A program made the position numbers and the translations under genes. From positions 2,598,906 to 2,662,905 of the forward strand of contig CP053165.1 in assembly GCA_014607495.2 (NCBI GenBank): DNA of 64,000 bases, given 5' to 3'. Below, piece after piece: positions 45,568 through 56,893 of the stretch. Each line of letters begins with the position of its first letter. Position 1 is the stretch's first letter. Under the pieces are notes generated by a model. The model saw only the letters and a list, made by a program, of their open reading frames with translations. It searched no databases and was not told the origin of the DNA. This DNA comes from Carposina sasakii. Lineage: Eukaryota; Arthropoda; Insecta; Lepidoptera; Carposinidae.

Positions 45568-46725
45568 AGTTAATCCCGAAGGAAAGGCAAGGGGAACTAA
45601 GCCCATACAGCCTAATCATTGTTTAGTAAAATGTATTCTGAATTTATGATGGATGACAATGATGATGAGTGGAAACGTCGGGAAATTCCTCACGGCTAAA
45701 GTTTTACTCAGTTTACCTGCATATAAAACCATGCACACGCACTAGATTCACATCACAAGTAATCAAAATGTTACTTATCTACCAGAAAACATCACTTTAC
45801 GGACACATACAAGCCATTTACAAATATTTTTTTTATTTTCACAATAAAATTACACCTGCACCCTTCCAGCTTTTCCCGCCGAAACCCTTATATATTTTTT
45901 TTAAGTTTATCCCGTAGGAAAGGCATGGGGATCTAAGCCCATACAGCCTAATCATTGTTTAGTAAAATGTATTCTGAATTTATGATGGATGACAATGATG
46001 ATGAGTGGAAACGTCGGGAAATTCCTCAAGAACAAGTGTAAAGTTAGTCAAAATGAAAAATAATTGCAGAAACAACATACATGAGCCCATGAAGAGATCG
46101 TATTCCGGCTAAAGTTTTACTCGGCTTACCTGCATATAAAACCATGCACACGCACTAGATTCACATCACAAGTAATCAAAATATAACTTATTTACCAGAA
46201 AACATCACTTTTCGGACACATGCAAGCCATTTACAAATATTTTTTTCATTTTCACAAGAAAATTACACCTGCACCCTTCCAGCTTTTCCCGCCGAATCCC
46301 GAAACCCTTTTTTTTTTTTTAGTTTATCCCGAAGGAAAGGCAAGGGGAACTAAGCCCATACAGCCTAATCATTGTTTAGTAAAATGTATTCTGAATTTAT
46401 GATGGATGACAATGATGATGAGTGGAAACGTCGGGAAAATCCTCAAGAACAAGTGTAAAGTTAGTCAAAATGGAAAATTATTGCAGAAACAACTTACATG
46501 CGCCCATGAAGAAATCGTAATCCGGCTAAAGTTTTACTCGGCTTACCTGCATATAAAACCATGCACACGCACTAGATTCACATCACAAGTAATCAAAATA
46601 TAACTTATCTACCAGAAAACATCACTTTTCGGACACATGCAAGCCATTTACAAATAATTTTTCATTTTCACAAGAAAATTACACCTGCACCCTTCCAGCT
46701 TTTCCCGCCGAATCCCGAAACCCTT
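45568..46725 (+). repeat. Three-copy tandem array, units up to about 410 bp
   Basis: The units start near 45568, 45900 and 46318, each at a TTTATCCCG(A/T)AGGAAAGGCA-like block, and end at CTTTTCCCGCCGAA...CCCTT. Units 2 and 3 are about 410 bp. Unit 1 lacks about 85 bp between CCTCA and CGGCTA. Open frames in the array are repeat shadows. Confidence 0.88.
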
Positions 46726-47329
46726 ATAGCAACATCCATAGACAGAATGGAATATTGTTTAAAAGAAAGACCAAACAAATAAATTTGATTCCTACAGCCA
46801 AAAACAAAAAGCACGCCTTTGTACATTTTCTTCGTCATAAACTTTATTTGTGAAAACTTTACTGTGTACAATAAAGCATAATAATAATAATAACAATATT
46901 TAATTTATAAAGTGTTCTTACTTATACAGTGTGTAGAGTATAGAGGGGATAGAGTTAGCGACGTTTGCGATATTTTAAGGGCGTGTTTTACACTTCATTT
47001 TATCGATAAAAATACCTTCATGTGGGGTCTAACTCAGGGATTTGGTATCTCCTCATCTATGGTCTAACTAACTGCCCCCTTTTAAGCCCGATTTACGTTA
47101 TCTTAGTGTTTAGGAGAGTATTTTAGTACAACTTGAAAGGCAAGTTCTTTAGTGCGCTGCGAGTGAACTTTTACATTTCTTCCAGTAGAGTATCATTTCG
47201 ACGCCACAATGAACGCGCAACTTACGCGCAACGACGACGCCAAATACGCGCTATTCTACGCAAAATACTAACTGTAGTTATGGAACAAATAGAAGAAATT
47301 TTATTCGAAATAAATAAAAAATATTGTAA
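46726..47329. other. Intergenic, no gene recognised
   Basis: Between the tandem array and the tRNA-like element. A short ATG frame at 47133-47260 is Arg-rich with no similarity I recognise. A run of ATA repeats lies at about 46880. Confidence 0.4.
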
Positions 47330-47520
47330 AATTATTAATAAAGAAATGGAAAAAATTCCTCACCCGGGTGGGAATCGAACCCACGACCTCTGCATTCCGT
47401 GCCAGCGCTCTTACCACTGAGCCACCGGGTCAATTACTCGGATGACGAATTTTACCATCTCTTTTTGAAATTACATTATTGGCAACGTTATTTTTTCATC
47501 CCGATAGCTATACCTATACA
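47330..47520 (-). repeat. tRNA-derived element, copy 2
   Basis: On the minus strand GACCCGGTGGCTCAGTGGTA to GTTCGATTCCCACCCGGGT is strongly tRNA-like with good acceptor, D and T arms, but the expected anticodon stem does not pair. The flank shared with 36880-37065 (TTTTACCATCTCTTTT, GGCAACGTTATTTTTTCATC) shows it belongs to a mobile family. Confidence 0.7.
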
Positions 47521-47793
47521 TAAGCCAAATCTCGGCAAACAAAGCTGAATCCCTCAGCTCAATGTTTTAATGATGAAACGATCAACCATATCCTAACGGA
47601 TTATATTATGGACAAGTGTTTTTTTTATCTTAGTCAAGATATTATAAAATTATTAATAAAGAAATGGAAAAAAATTCCTCACGATATTGTACCTACCTTT
47701 CGACGGACTGGTAAATAACTGGACCTGAATATTTTGGTGTATACGGTAAAATTTGTGACTCAGTTTATAAAATATATCTTTATTACTTAAGTA

Positions 47794-48008
47794 CCTATTA
47801 GTATTTTTAATCTGTTCCTTTACATTATTTGCACAATAAAAAAATACCTAACAGTACGAGAACCATAGAATAGTATACCTAAGTATGACATAAATCTGGT
47901 TAAGGGTTTACAAAGGCCAAAATCTTAAAACATTTTAAGGAGGGTAAACAAACCTGAACAATAAAGAAATATGCCTTTTATCTAAACTATTATAAATAAA
48001 GTCCACTT
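47794..48008 (+). repeat. Left 215-bp direct repeat
   Basis: It matches 52505-52719 over its full 215 bp with three substitutions visible (around GTACGAG versus GTTTGAG, and AAGGCC versus AAAGCC). The two copies bound a 4,496-bp segment. Confidence 0.93.
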
Positions 48009-48339
48009 GTTGGTAGTTGATACTTCATTTTTTATATATTGCGAAATTTTTAAAGCATGTTTCTGGTCTTCCTACAAAAAACGTGTGTCCAACTTCCAGC
48101 ACTGATATTTTAAACTTGAAAAAACATTAAAAGTATTTTATTTATTATCAAACAAAATTGGCTATCCTCTCTAATAACACTGTAAAATGTGTGTAGAATC
48201 CTTGAAAATTCATTTGACACATTATTTTAGTTATAAATAAAAAATAAAACTGGTCTCAAAATTACTTCATCGATGTTATTTCATTTATGTAACGCATTAT
48301 TTAGTCGCGAAAAGGTATTTTGTTAAACTTTAATACTGG

Positions 48340-48490
48340 CAACATTTGCTGTCACTGTCCGAACCTCAGGCGACCAATCACAGGGCAGCAGCCATTTTGT
48401 TCTCGGCAAAAAAGTTGGGTGTATGGTGTGCGTCGATAAAAAACATTTATCTGGTTTCTTTTTGGTAAATTGGAAAAAATACGCAAGGTA
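48340..48490 (+). promoter_or_regulatory. Promoter-like region and possible non-coding exon 1
   Basis: TGTCACTGTCCGAAC and a GACCAATCACAG (CCAAT-type) block are followed by CAGCCATTTTGTTCTCGG and a strong donor CAAGGTAAGT at about 48486-48495. The next good acceptor, TTCTTTACAG at 49180-49189, precedes an ATG at 49195. This arrangement suggests a spliced gene inside the bounded segment. Confidence 0.45.
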
Positions 48491-49194
48491 AGTAAATTTA
48501 AACTATTTTTAATTGTCAGGAAACTATTATGATAGTGCTATTCTGTCGCTAATTAGCTGCAACGATCGAGTGAATTATGTTCTGTGATTTGAGGTTAGTT
48601 TGTAGAAAAACATGCTTACTTGTTCCTTTATGTCACACTTATGTAACATTTTTTTATGTTACGTTACATAAAATTGGATTAAGACGTGTCCACAGCATGA
48701 TTTTAAAATATTATATAAATTATAATTAAACCAATAGTAAAATAACATGTTTTTCTCTATGGTCGTATTCAGTGTTTTGAGTGATGCTTGGATAACTTAA
48801 AATCCTCAAATTGGCCCTATAATAGCTGACTGTAATTTACTAATCATTTTATACCTTCGTTTTGGTTTATACTGTACAAGTTGCGCGATCGAGTGTATAT
48901 TGCGATCTGCAGCTTTGAGTTATTAGTGTAATATATTTATTTAATATAACCCAAGTATTTTCGTCTAGCATTAACAGGCTCTGACTTATTCTAGCATGAC
49001 AAGTTTGATACTATTCTCAATGTTCAAAATACTTGTATACAATGTGATTTGTTAATGTGATGCAAATTTAATTTTCACGTTAAATTTTACGACGACGTAT
49101 GCTTCAAAATAGACTGCTTTTATCGTTAAATATGATTTTTTAATTATTATTTTCTGAGTTATTACATTGTATTTTTTATTCTTTACAGAAAATA

Positions 49195-51587
49195 TGCCTT
49201 TGTCTGCGGCAGAGAGGCAAAAACGGTACCGAGACCGACTAAATTGAATAATCCTCAAAAATGGAAAGCACTACAGGAAAAAAATTTAGAAAGAGCTAAA
49301 AAATTCTATAAAAAATTGGGGAGCTATCGGATCGAGAGAAAGAAAGCAGGCGAAAATATTGGAGGACTTTAAAACAAAATCAGACTATAAACAAGAAGTT
49401 ATAGAAAAGGGTAAAACTCGAAAAGAATACCAAAGAATATATCAGAAAAGATATAGAACATTAACCAAAGAAAATAAAAATATGAAGAAAAAATTGAATT
49501 ATTAATCAAAGAGAATAAAGCTTTAAAGAAAAAAATATATAGATACAAAATTTTGCAAAACACAAAAGAAGACGAAGAAAAAGAAAATATGTTTAGCAGA
49601 GAGTCATTTTATACTGTGTCAAGCCAATATCAAAAACCAACTCATTTGTTGCTAATTTAAACACTACTGAAGAAGAAAAAGAAATTATTAAAAAGGAGTT
49701 ATTTGAAAAGAATGTGTTAATAGAATCCTTAAAATACAATATAATGCAGCAGGAAGTAATGAAAAGAGAAATGTATTAAAAGAAATTGTAAGTAACGACA
49801 TCGTAAAAGGGTATAAAATGAAAAGTAAATTACAGTCTGCTATTGGGATTAAATACCCAATCAGACGTAATGCAAAAAAGTTAATATTAAACGAAATAAC
49901 CTAGCAAATAAAATTTATACTTTTTTTAACCAAGATGATGTCAGTCGAGCTACTGCAGCTAAGAAAGAAACTAAAACAAAAAATAAAGTTAAAATGCAAA
50001 GACGATATTTGCTAGATTCGATGGTAAATTTACGGTTAAAATTTGTAAAGGAGACTGGAATTCCAATTTCATACGCCACATTCAGACGTTTCAAGCCATT
50101 TTACGTATTGATCCCAAATTTATCAAATCGAATACTTGTCTTTGCAAAAGACACAGTAATATAGATTTCAAGTTTACATCCCTAAAACACTAAAAATTTT
50201 AAGGACGGTGATACTTTGGACACCGTTATAAAGTCTACAGTGTGTGATTTATACTCCCAAAAGTGCATGTATTCAACATGTGATATTTGCAAAAACAAAT
50301 CAATCAGATATGACTTACTGAATATAAAATTGAATGAAAAAGTGTCATGGCTAGAGTGGACGGTCAAAACCATAGAATATGAAAAGAACAATGAAAAAAA
50401 ATCAACCAAAAAACAATTAAACAAATAATATCAGGTATGTTAGAATCTCTATTATCAAATTTTGACACGGAAGAGGCTTTAAAATTCATATTTACAACAT
50501 TTCACATCAATACAAAATTTATAAATCATTGAAGGAGAATTTACAAAGAAATGAAATTATGCTACATTGTGACTTCTCAGAAAATTATAATTGCAAATTT
50601 CATAATGAAATACAAGCAGTACATTTTGGAGCATCACATTCACAAATCACCTTGCACACAAGCATTATATATAATGATGAAACTGATCCCGAATCATTTT
50701 GTACATTTTCCAACTGCAACAAACACACACCGGAATCGATCTGGGCTCACTTGGAGCCCCTGATGCGTGACATTAAACATAGATTTCCTTTGAAAGACAC
50801 TATACATTTCTTCTCAGATGGTCCGTCAAGTCAATACAGGCAAAAGAAGAACTTTGCCCTTCTTACCAAAATGATAGAATCTTATGGTTTTATTTTTGCA
50901 ACCTGGAATTTTTTTGAAGCGGCCCATGGGAAGGGTGCAGCGGATGGGGTTGGGGGAGTAGTAAAAAGATTGTTAGATAAACAAATATCATACGGACATG
51001 ATATACCTGATGCTGAAACTGCGATTCAATTACTTGAACACAATACTGCTACCACTGTAAAATTATTTCTTATTGATCAGGAGGACATATTGAGAATAGA
51101 AAATCAAATTGAGGGTTGTAAATTTGTGGCCGTTCCAAATACGCAAAAAATACACCAAGTAATACCAAACGAAGATAATATAATTCAATATCGAATTTTA
51201 AGCTGCTTTTGTTTAAAGCCCAATATTTGCCAATGTTATGCCATAAAAAGTCACAAATTAATTACTGATCATGTTAAACGTTCAAGAGCAAAACGACTTG
51301 TTATAGAATCTACATCTGAAAGTGAATCTGAGCAAGAAGACCTAGAGATGTTAGTAACCAATAAAGTTTTACCTAATTCTGATGATGTCGAACCTATAGG
51401 AGAAACTAATCATTATCATGTCAGTAATGCATCTACTTCAAATGTTACTATTTTATCTGATATTAAAGTAAATTTTAAACCTAAGGATCTAGCAAAGATG
51501 GTTAAAAAGCCATCAAAATATTATAATGTTTCTACGGTTGATTTGAAGAGAAATTTCTGGGATCTTTTTAGTAGCGATAGTGAATAA
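49195..51587 (+). pseudogene. Broken gene for an uncharacterised DDE-transposase-like protein
   Basis: The start MPLSAAERQKRYRDRL is a short basic motif. The next 1.3 kb continues the same Lys-rich coiled-coil protein only by changing frame several times, for example to KWKALQEKNLERAKKFYKKL and later KTRKEYQRIYQKRYR. From about 50530 to the TAA at 51587 one frame stays open for some 350 codons. That part has LHCDFSENYNCKF, HFFSDGPSSQYRQKKNF and FFEAAHGKGAADGVGG, spaced like the Asp, Asp/Asn and Glu/His blocks of an RNase H-fold nuclease. I recall related proteins scattered in insects and cnidarians but cannot name the family. The catalytic reading is inference. Confidence 0.65.
50559..51587 (+). 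CDS. Long open C-terminal part of the transposase-like protein
   Basis: The frame is open from a TTG at 50529, and its first ATG is at 50559. It encodes the presumed catalytic region, a cysteine cluster CFCLKPNICQCYAI (a possible zinc site), then an acidic Ser/Glu tail and a basic C-terminus ending FWDLFSSDSE. The contrast with the frame-broken upstream half suggests either relatively recent decay or indel errors in the A/T-rich N-terminal half. Confidence 0.55.
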   Translation: MLHCDFSENYNCKFHNEIQAVHFGASHSQITLHTSIIYNDETDPESFCTFSNCNKHTPESIWAHLEPLMRDIKHRFPLKDTIHFFSDGPSSQYRQKKNFALLTKMIESYGFIFATWNFFEAAHGKGAADGVGGVVKRLLDKQISYGHDIPDAETAIQLLEHNTATTVKLFLIDQEDILRIENQIEGCKFVAVPNTQKIHQVIPNEDNIIQYRILSCFCLKPNICQCYAIKSHKLITDHVKRSRAKRLVIESTSESESEQEDLEMLVTNKVLPNSDDVEPIGETNHYHVSNASTSNVTILSDIKVNFKPKDLAKMVKKPSKYYNVSTVDLKRNFWDLFSSDSE

Positions 51588-52504
51588 TATGTATAGTTAT
51601 ATAAGGTCTACCTATTCATACACGAAATATTTTAAGGGTATCATCTAACGGTTTTTAACTGTTAGACGGTTATAACGAAGCCATTTCAAAAGTTTTTTTT
51701 CTAATTTTATTAAATATATTTACATTAAATAATTTAAAATTACTTGAGCTACAAAATAAATACTGGTTTCTTATTTTTTGACCTTTAACATTCAGAACGT
51801 TTATTTATTTACTTTCATTTAAGGGGTTTTTCATTAAAGGTTTTATGCAAAATATATAAAAAAAAATTGAATTATAATAATTTCGTAAAAAGAAAAACAC
51901 TTAAAATATTTTTTTTTGTTGTTTTGTATCTTTAGATACGACTTAAGAAGCTACTGTTAAAATATTTCATGTATGAATAGGCAGACATTATATATATATT
52001 AGGAAGTTAATCGTGCAGTATTATCATGACGATAGAGAGAATGTTCAAAGTTCGCATTTTAATATTATATTTTTATTTTCGATTTATGATTAACTGAGTA
52101 ACCATCTTCAAATTAAACATAACCCTGACGGTTTTATTATTGTCATTATTTTGTATGTTTCATGTTTATGTTCACTATGTCCAGTACAGCCGCGGGGTCT
52201 ACGCTAAGCTAGCTATTCATGTGAGTGACTTAAAGAAATGTAGGAGCGCGACGGAGTTTACGCCGATATAAACCTAACCTGTGTCTATGTGCACACTCAC
52301 ACAAATGCAAAGCTCGGCTTAAACCTCACGAACTGTACATAATAATGTACGTGTACGTGTTTGATTAATTATTACAATATTAAATACTAAAAAACTGTTT
52401 TATTTACCACTGTGAATGCAGCCCTTGTTTTCTTTTATGTTACTTTTATGTTATTGTGACATAAAAGTAACATTTCTGAAATGAGCAATTATTTTGAAAA
52501 TGAC
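51588..52504 (+). other. 3' flank of the transposase-like gene
   Basis: Very AT-rich sequence to about 52140, then a mixed section. Near 52430-52475 the palindrome TTTTATGTTACTTTTATG/CATAAAAGTAACA forms a hairpin just before the right direct repeat. Confidence 0.4.
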
Positions 52505-52719
52505 CCTATTAGTATTTTTAATCTGTTCCTTTACATTATTTGCACAATAAAAAAATACCTAACAGTTTGAGAACCATAGAATAGTATACCTAAGTATGAC
52601 ATAAATCTGGTTAAGGGTTTACAAAAGCCAAAATCTTAAAACATTTTAAGGAGGGTAAACAAACCTGAACAATAAAGAAATATGCCTTTTATCTAAACTA
52701 TTATAAATAAAGTCCACTT
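52505..52719 (+). repeat. Right 215-bp direct repeat
   Basis: Second copy of 47794-48008, same orientation. Confidence 0.93.
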
Positions 52720-52974
52720 TTACAAGTGGTTCGGAAATACCAGACATATATCGGAATTGCCTCTACAGAAGAAAAAATTTACTTAGTTTTGAAACACAAA
52801 TATCTACTGATTCTGAAGGTATTTAGGAACGTCTTTAAAATATAACTGTAGGCTATTTATTCAAGAAACGAAAATGGATTTAGTTGGTTGTATAAATTTC
52901 ACCTAGGTACTTTGACTAATGAATGATTTAAATACAAATATGCTACCAACTCATTCAGAATATTATGCACCTTA

Positions 52975-53061
52975 AGGCTCAACCCACACTGGCGCAGATT
53001 CGAAGCGACGTGCGACGACGACGCGTGTCGCTTCGACTCTGCGCCAGTGTGGGTTGAGCCT
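52975..53061. repeat. Near-perfect 87-bp palindrome
   Basis: The arms AGGCTCAACCCACACTGGCG and CGCCAGTGTGGGTTGAGCCT are exact partners. The stem continues through TTCGAAGCGAC/GTCGCTTCGA. It could be a MITE. It lies about 200 bp beyond the Rpn12 stop codon. Confidence 0.9.
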
Positions 53062-53262
53062 AACATGGTACATAGATTATTATACATACAAATATGCAAA
53101 TATGTCAGAAGGTATACTAAGGTATATTAATTACTTAGATTATTTTCAGGTATACAAATAAAAGAAGTTTAAATTTTTATCTTTATGAAATATTTTAAAA
53201 GCCAGTATGAAATACACCAAATAAATGAATTTAACTGCAGTTATTTAATTAACATATTAAAA

Positions 53263-53406
53263 CTAAACAATCATCTCTAGATGTCGGGCATATTCTATGA
53301 TCTGGTCTGCTAGTTCAGAGGAAGGAAGCACTCCAGAGGATACAGCAGCAGCCTCTTCACTACCATTGAAGTGATAGCAGTTGTCTGACCCGAGCACCCA
53401 ATTTCT
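53263..53406 (-). CDS. Rpn12: Rpn12 exon 5
   Basis: 144 bp including the stop, acceptor CTATTCCAG. It encodes [20 protein letters not shown] to ARHLEMIV. Confidence 0.94.
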   Translation of the reverse strand, partial: RNWVLGSDNCYHFNGSEEAAAVSSGVLPSSELADQIIEYARHLEMIV

Positions 53407-56133
53407 CTGGAATAGTAATACAATTACAATAATAAATAATGTGATGGAAATACAAATTGATTGATTACAGCCAGCTTTAGGTTCATTTACATACAAACAT
53501 ACATAAAAATTATGCCTCTTTCCCAGTGAGGTAGGCAGAGATCACGGATCTCCATTATACATACATAATAATCACACGTTTATCCCTTACGAAGTAGGCA
53601 GAGCACCAAGGGCCGATACAACCACATGGTGCCACTTCTGACCAATTTTGAGGGTACAGTTGAGATGTACAAGTTTGGATAGTAGTGACAGGTGGTCAGC
53701 CTACAAAACACCAAGACCCTCTTGTCTCTCTACTGACTTGTACAATATGCCTGGGAAGAGAAGCAGCTGTAGTATTGTACATTTTTTCACTCCCAGTGCA
53801 GCATAGAAAAAGGTTCATTTAATACCAACTAATAACGATTATAAATGTGAAAGTAAGTTTGTTTGTGTGTTACCTCTTCAAGCATTATTTTTACCTGGCT
53901 GCACCAGAAGGATGTTTTTTTTGAGTTGAGATGTTTGTATGTATGTACGGATTGACTGTCATATTTGAGTTTAAGAGGCATCATTAGACTCTTCTTAGTT
54001 GTAAAAGTGACACTGGGTCAAAATTTTTACACATTTGGTTTTTTTTTACCCGACTGCGCGACGCATGGGAGTGGTATTGTGTTTAACAGTCTATGTATGT
54101 ATGTATGTTCCTTTGAAGCACTACACAGACCAAACGCCTCAGCCAATTTTTATGATTCATACGTCAATCGATTCCTCTTTGTTCGGCAACTAATGACGTT
54201 AGTGAAAATCCAATATGGCGACTATTGCACGCCATTTTGTAAAAATGAAAAAAATTAAAGTCGACAAACTATATCGAGTGGGGTATCATTGAATAGGTAT
54301 TTAAAAATCATTTTTAGGTTTCTCACAACATTTTTTAATTGGACCAACCGTTTAGGATCTATATCGATTGAAAGTTGCGTAACAACCATTCTCACATATA
54401 AGTTTTTAGACAGCAGCAAGACGAAAACTTCTTGCTGCCGAGCATGTTGAGTATGTTTCTTGAAGCATACCTATTAGTAGCTAGGTACTCATAACAAAAA
54501 AGTATAAAATAGAAAACATGAATTAAAAAATCCAAAAACCCGAATGCTTAAAAAAGAACCAAATAATATACATAATAAAAAACTGGAAAGAAAAAAACAA
54601 GTATTATTATTATACAAGTACTATTGAAGAACATAAAATATTTTCTAATGATTGTAACATAACAACTGAACAGTCGGGATCCATTATCTGTCAGCCAAGC
54701 TAAGTAATATTTCAATGGATCCTGTTAAATAAGGTTATCTCAACCACTCTTCTTGTAGACATAGAATACATACATATGGAGAAGAGTATAGGCTTGCATT
54801 CTGTAGGGACCAAGTTGTGAGCAACAGCTAGTGATAGATAAATGCTGTGGGGTGTTAATCTAATAAGCCAAAGGATTATAAACCAAGTGTTACATGTATT
54901 ACCTTGCTGCCATAATCCAATACAGCCTGCTGGGACGGCAGGTTCAGCCTACGAGCTGCCTCCGCACACGGAATGCTATTGTATGCCTTCTCAATACATG
55001 CAGCTATTTCTCCTCTCACTGTGTCCAACAATGTGTCCATAAAGAAAGTGTAGCTTTCGGCAGGTACATTATCCTAAAATATTACAGATTTAAGTTATTT
55101 TAGATCAATTATGTTGTTAATAAGATTTTTTACCTAGAAATGAATGAGTATCAAACTCTCCGCTGACCCTCGGTTACCTACATAACTACAACAACACAGT
55201 TAGTTAGTTGGTCCGGTAGATAGAACTAACATGGAAAACTAATCCTGATGATGCCACGGGTGTTGGCGAAACATATGTCGATTAAAATTTTAATTGGTTT
55301 TCGGATTAGCAGCTATGTATTCATGGTTGCATGCTAGGTGCTTGGATCTGGCTTCTCGTTGCGACTGTAGTGTCTTGTGTTCGTGATCATGAGTATCAAA
55401 CTGCCTTCCAAAATTATAGGTAGTCTAAAAACTTTGCATCATATGTAAAACATATAAATAGGTGAAACACAAAGCTAACCTTAGCAAGAAAGATTTTGTT
55501 ATAACTGCCTTCCATAAGATATTGCTCTAGAGCCAATGGGTGTTTCACATAAGGATCCGCTCTTATGACATCAACAGGAAGGCGTTCCAGCTCTGTATGG
55601 AATTCAGCAACTCTGTTTTGTGCCAGCAAGAACAAGAGGTTTAGTCCAAGTAGTTGGTACATGAATGCTGATTCTGGTAAATGATCCCTGAAAGTTATCA
55701 TTAGAGTAGATTAAGTACTGTTTTTATATTTTCATCATGTTTGTAAGCCAATACCTATACTTACTTATAGTCGAAATAATAGCATTTTAGTTGAGACATA
55801 AAGCGTTCAAAAGCTTTCACGTCTTTCGTAGCTACAGCCCATTGTGCTCCAATTTCCAGAACATCCCGAGCCAAGATCAACTCATTCTGATTTGCAGCTG
55901 TGTTATTACTTGGTAGAAATGTGAGCTGAGTAAGGGCTATCTAAAACATGATTTATATTATGTTAACAAATAAGAGTAAATAAAATATCAAGAGAGTGAG
56001 AGAACGAAAAGAAAACAATACCTACCTTAATTTTGTTTAATAATTCTCCACATTTATCTAGCCTTCGAGGTTTCTTCGCCCATTCCGTCTTCAGACTTTG
56101 ATAAAGAGAGGACACATCTTTAATTGTAGACAT
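53263..56133 (-). CDS. Rpn12: 26S proteasome lid subunit Rpn12/PSMD8 (five exons)
   Basis: Exons on the minus strand are 56133-56026, 55940-55765, 55687-55480, 55073-54903 and 53406-53263. They join in phase to 268 residues, the usual size for the family (about 260-290 after the common start). The N-terminus [18 protein letters not shown], the mid region [20 protein letters not shown] and the very conserved C-terminus ([26 protein letters not shown]) identify it. The subunit has TPR-like helices and a C-terminal winged-helix (PCI/SAC3) domain. It is the last lid component to join and promotes lid-base docking. It is transcribed away from the Cep164-like gene. Minus-strand AATAAA or variants lie just beyond the stop. 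Confidence 0.96.
53407..54902 (-). other. Rpn12 intron 4
   Basis: A 1.5-kb intron. It includes a SINE-like block near 53560-53710 (TTTATCCCTTACGAAGTAGG, also at 13700-13740). A TATGTATGTATG run lies at about 54090. No other gene was recognised. Confidence 0.5.
54903..55073 (-). CDS. Rpn12: Rpn12 exon 4
   Basis: 171 bp, acceptor ATTTTAG, donor GTAATA, phase 0 at both ends. It encodes [20 protein letters not shown] and the helix after it. Confidence 0.93.
55480..55687 (-). CDS. Rpn12: Rpn12 exon 3
   Basis: 208 bp, acceptor CTTTCAG, donor GTTAGC, phase 2 to phase 0. It encodes [15 protein letters not shown] to [10 protein letters not shown]. Confidence 0.93.
55765..55940 (-). CDS. Rpn12: Rpn12 exon 2
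   Basis: 176 bp, acceptor GTTTTAG, donor GTAAGT, phase 0 to phase 2. It encodes [13 protein letters not shown] to [12 protein letters not shown]. Confidence 0.92.
56026..56133 (-). CDS. Rpn12: Rpn12 exon 1
   Basis: 36 codons from the ATG at 56133-56131. Donor GTAGGT (minus strand) begins at 56025, phase 0. Confidence 0.92.
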
Positions 56134-56893
56134 ATTTAAATAAGAATAGAATACGATTTTCCCTGTACCAAATCAAAATTCAAGAACAAAAATAATTGTT
56201 TGAGGTTGTTATGGGTTTGTTCAAACTATGTTCGTCCTCAAACTTTTACCTTGACGAAATACTTTATATATGGAAAAACCCGAAAAACCAATGAGAAACC
56301 ATAAAATCCAGTGTAACTACAAAAATATAAGAACGTTTGCATGACATGTCAATTTGTCCAAACCATAGACTTTCTTTTCTACTAACTGCGTACGAATAGG
56401 TTTTTGACAAAGAAATGGACATAATTATAAAGTCTAAAATACATTCGCGAAATAAATTAAAAGCACGCGTGCTTTCTTCTTCCAGCTTCCAATAAGACTT
56501 AAAATTTGTTATCATGCAGTGAAATCATAGTGTAATCTTATTTTATGTGTGGAATGTCTTCATTAGATTATTCAAATTAGAACATGCGACACAACTTGTA
56601 AAATTGTACGAGAAAATTTAATCGTGTAGAAGAAAGTGATTTCTAGGGACTTTATTGCTGCGCTATCGTTTTTGGTCTGATATATATTTTTTATTATTGC
56701 AACATTTTTGTGTACTGTCACTGTCAAACCTCAACAGTTTTTCCGATTTTCCAAAAGGAAACGATTTTCTTTGATTTGTTTGCTGTTGTACCGCAAAATC
56801 AATTATTGAATAATGCACTCTAATATCTGCAATGAGGAGTTTTTCTCGCGGCCAGAACGTTTGCTTATACAAAAGTAAATAATAGTTTTAGCA
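56134..56893. promoter_or_regulatory. Divergent promoter region of Rpn12 and Cep164-like
   Basis: 760 bp separate the two start codons, which point away from each other. TGTCACTGTCAAACCTCAAC at about 56715 resembles the motif ahead of the NXF-like and transposase-like genes. No TATA box is evident for either gene. A shared promoter is inferred from the arrangement. Minus-strand frames here (56264-56515, 56663-56872) show no recognisable protein. Confidence 0.5.

Noticed and set aside
47133..47420. Arg-rich frame as a gene
   Set aside because: It runs into the tRNA-derived element and has no recognisable similarity or splice context.
47360..47435. Functional tRNA gene on the minus strand
   Set aside because: The acceptor, D and T arms look right but the anticodon stem does not pair, and related copies with shared flanks show it is a dispersed element.
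47794..52719. LTR retrotransposon bounded by the 215-bp repeats
   Set aside because: No gag, RT or integrase lies inside, the repeats lack TG..CA ends, and the interior has a spliced-gene layout.
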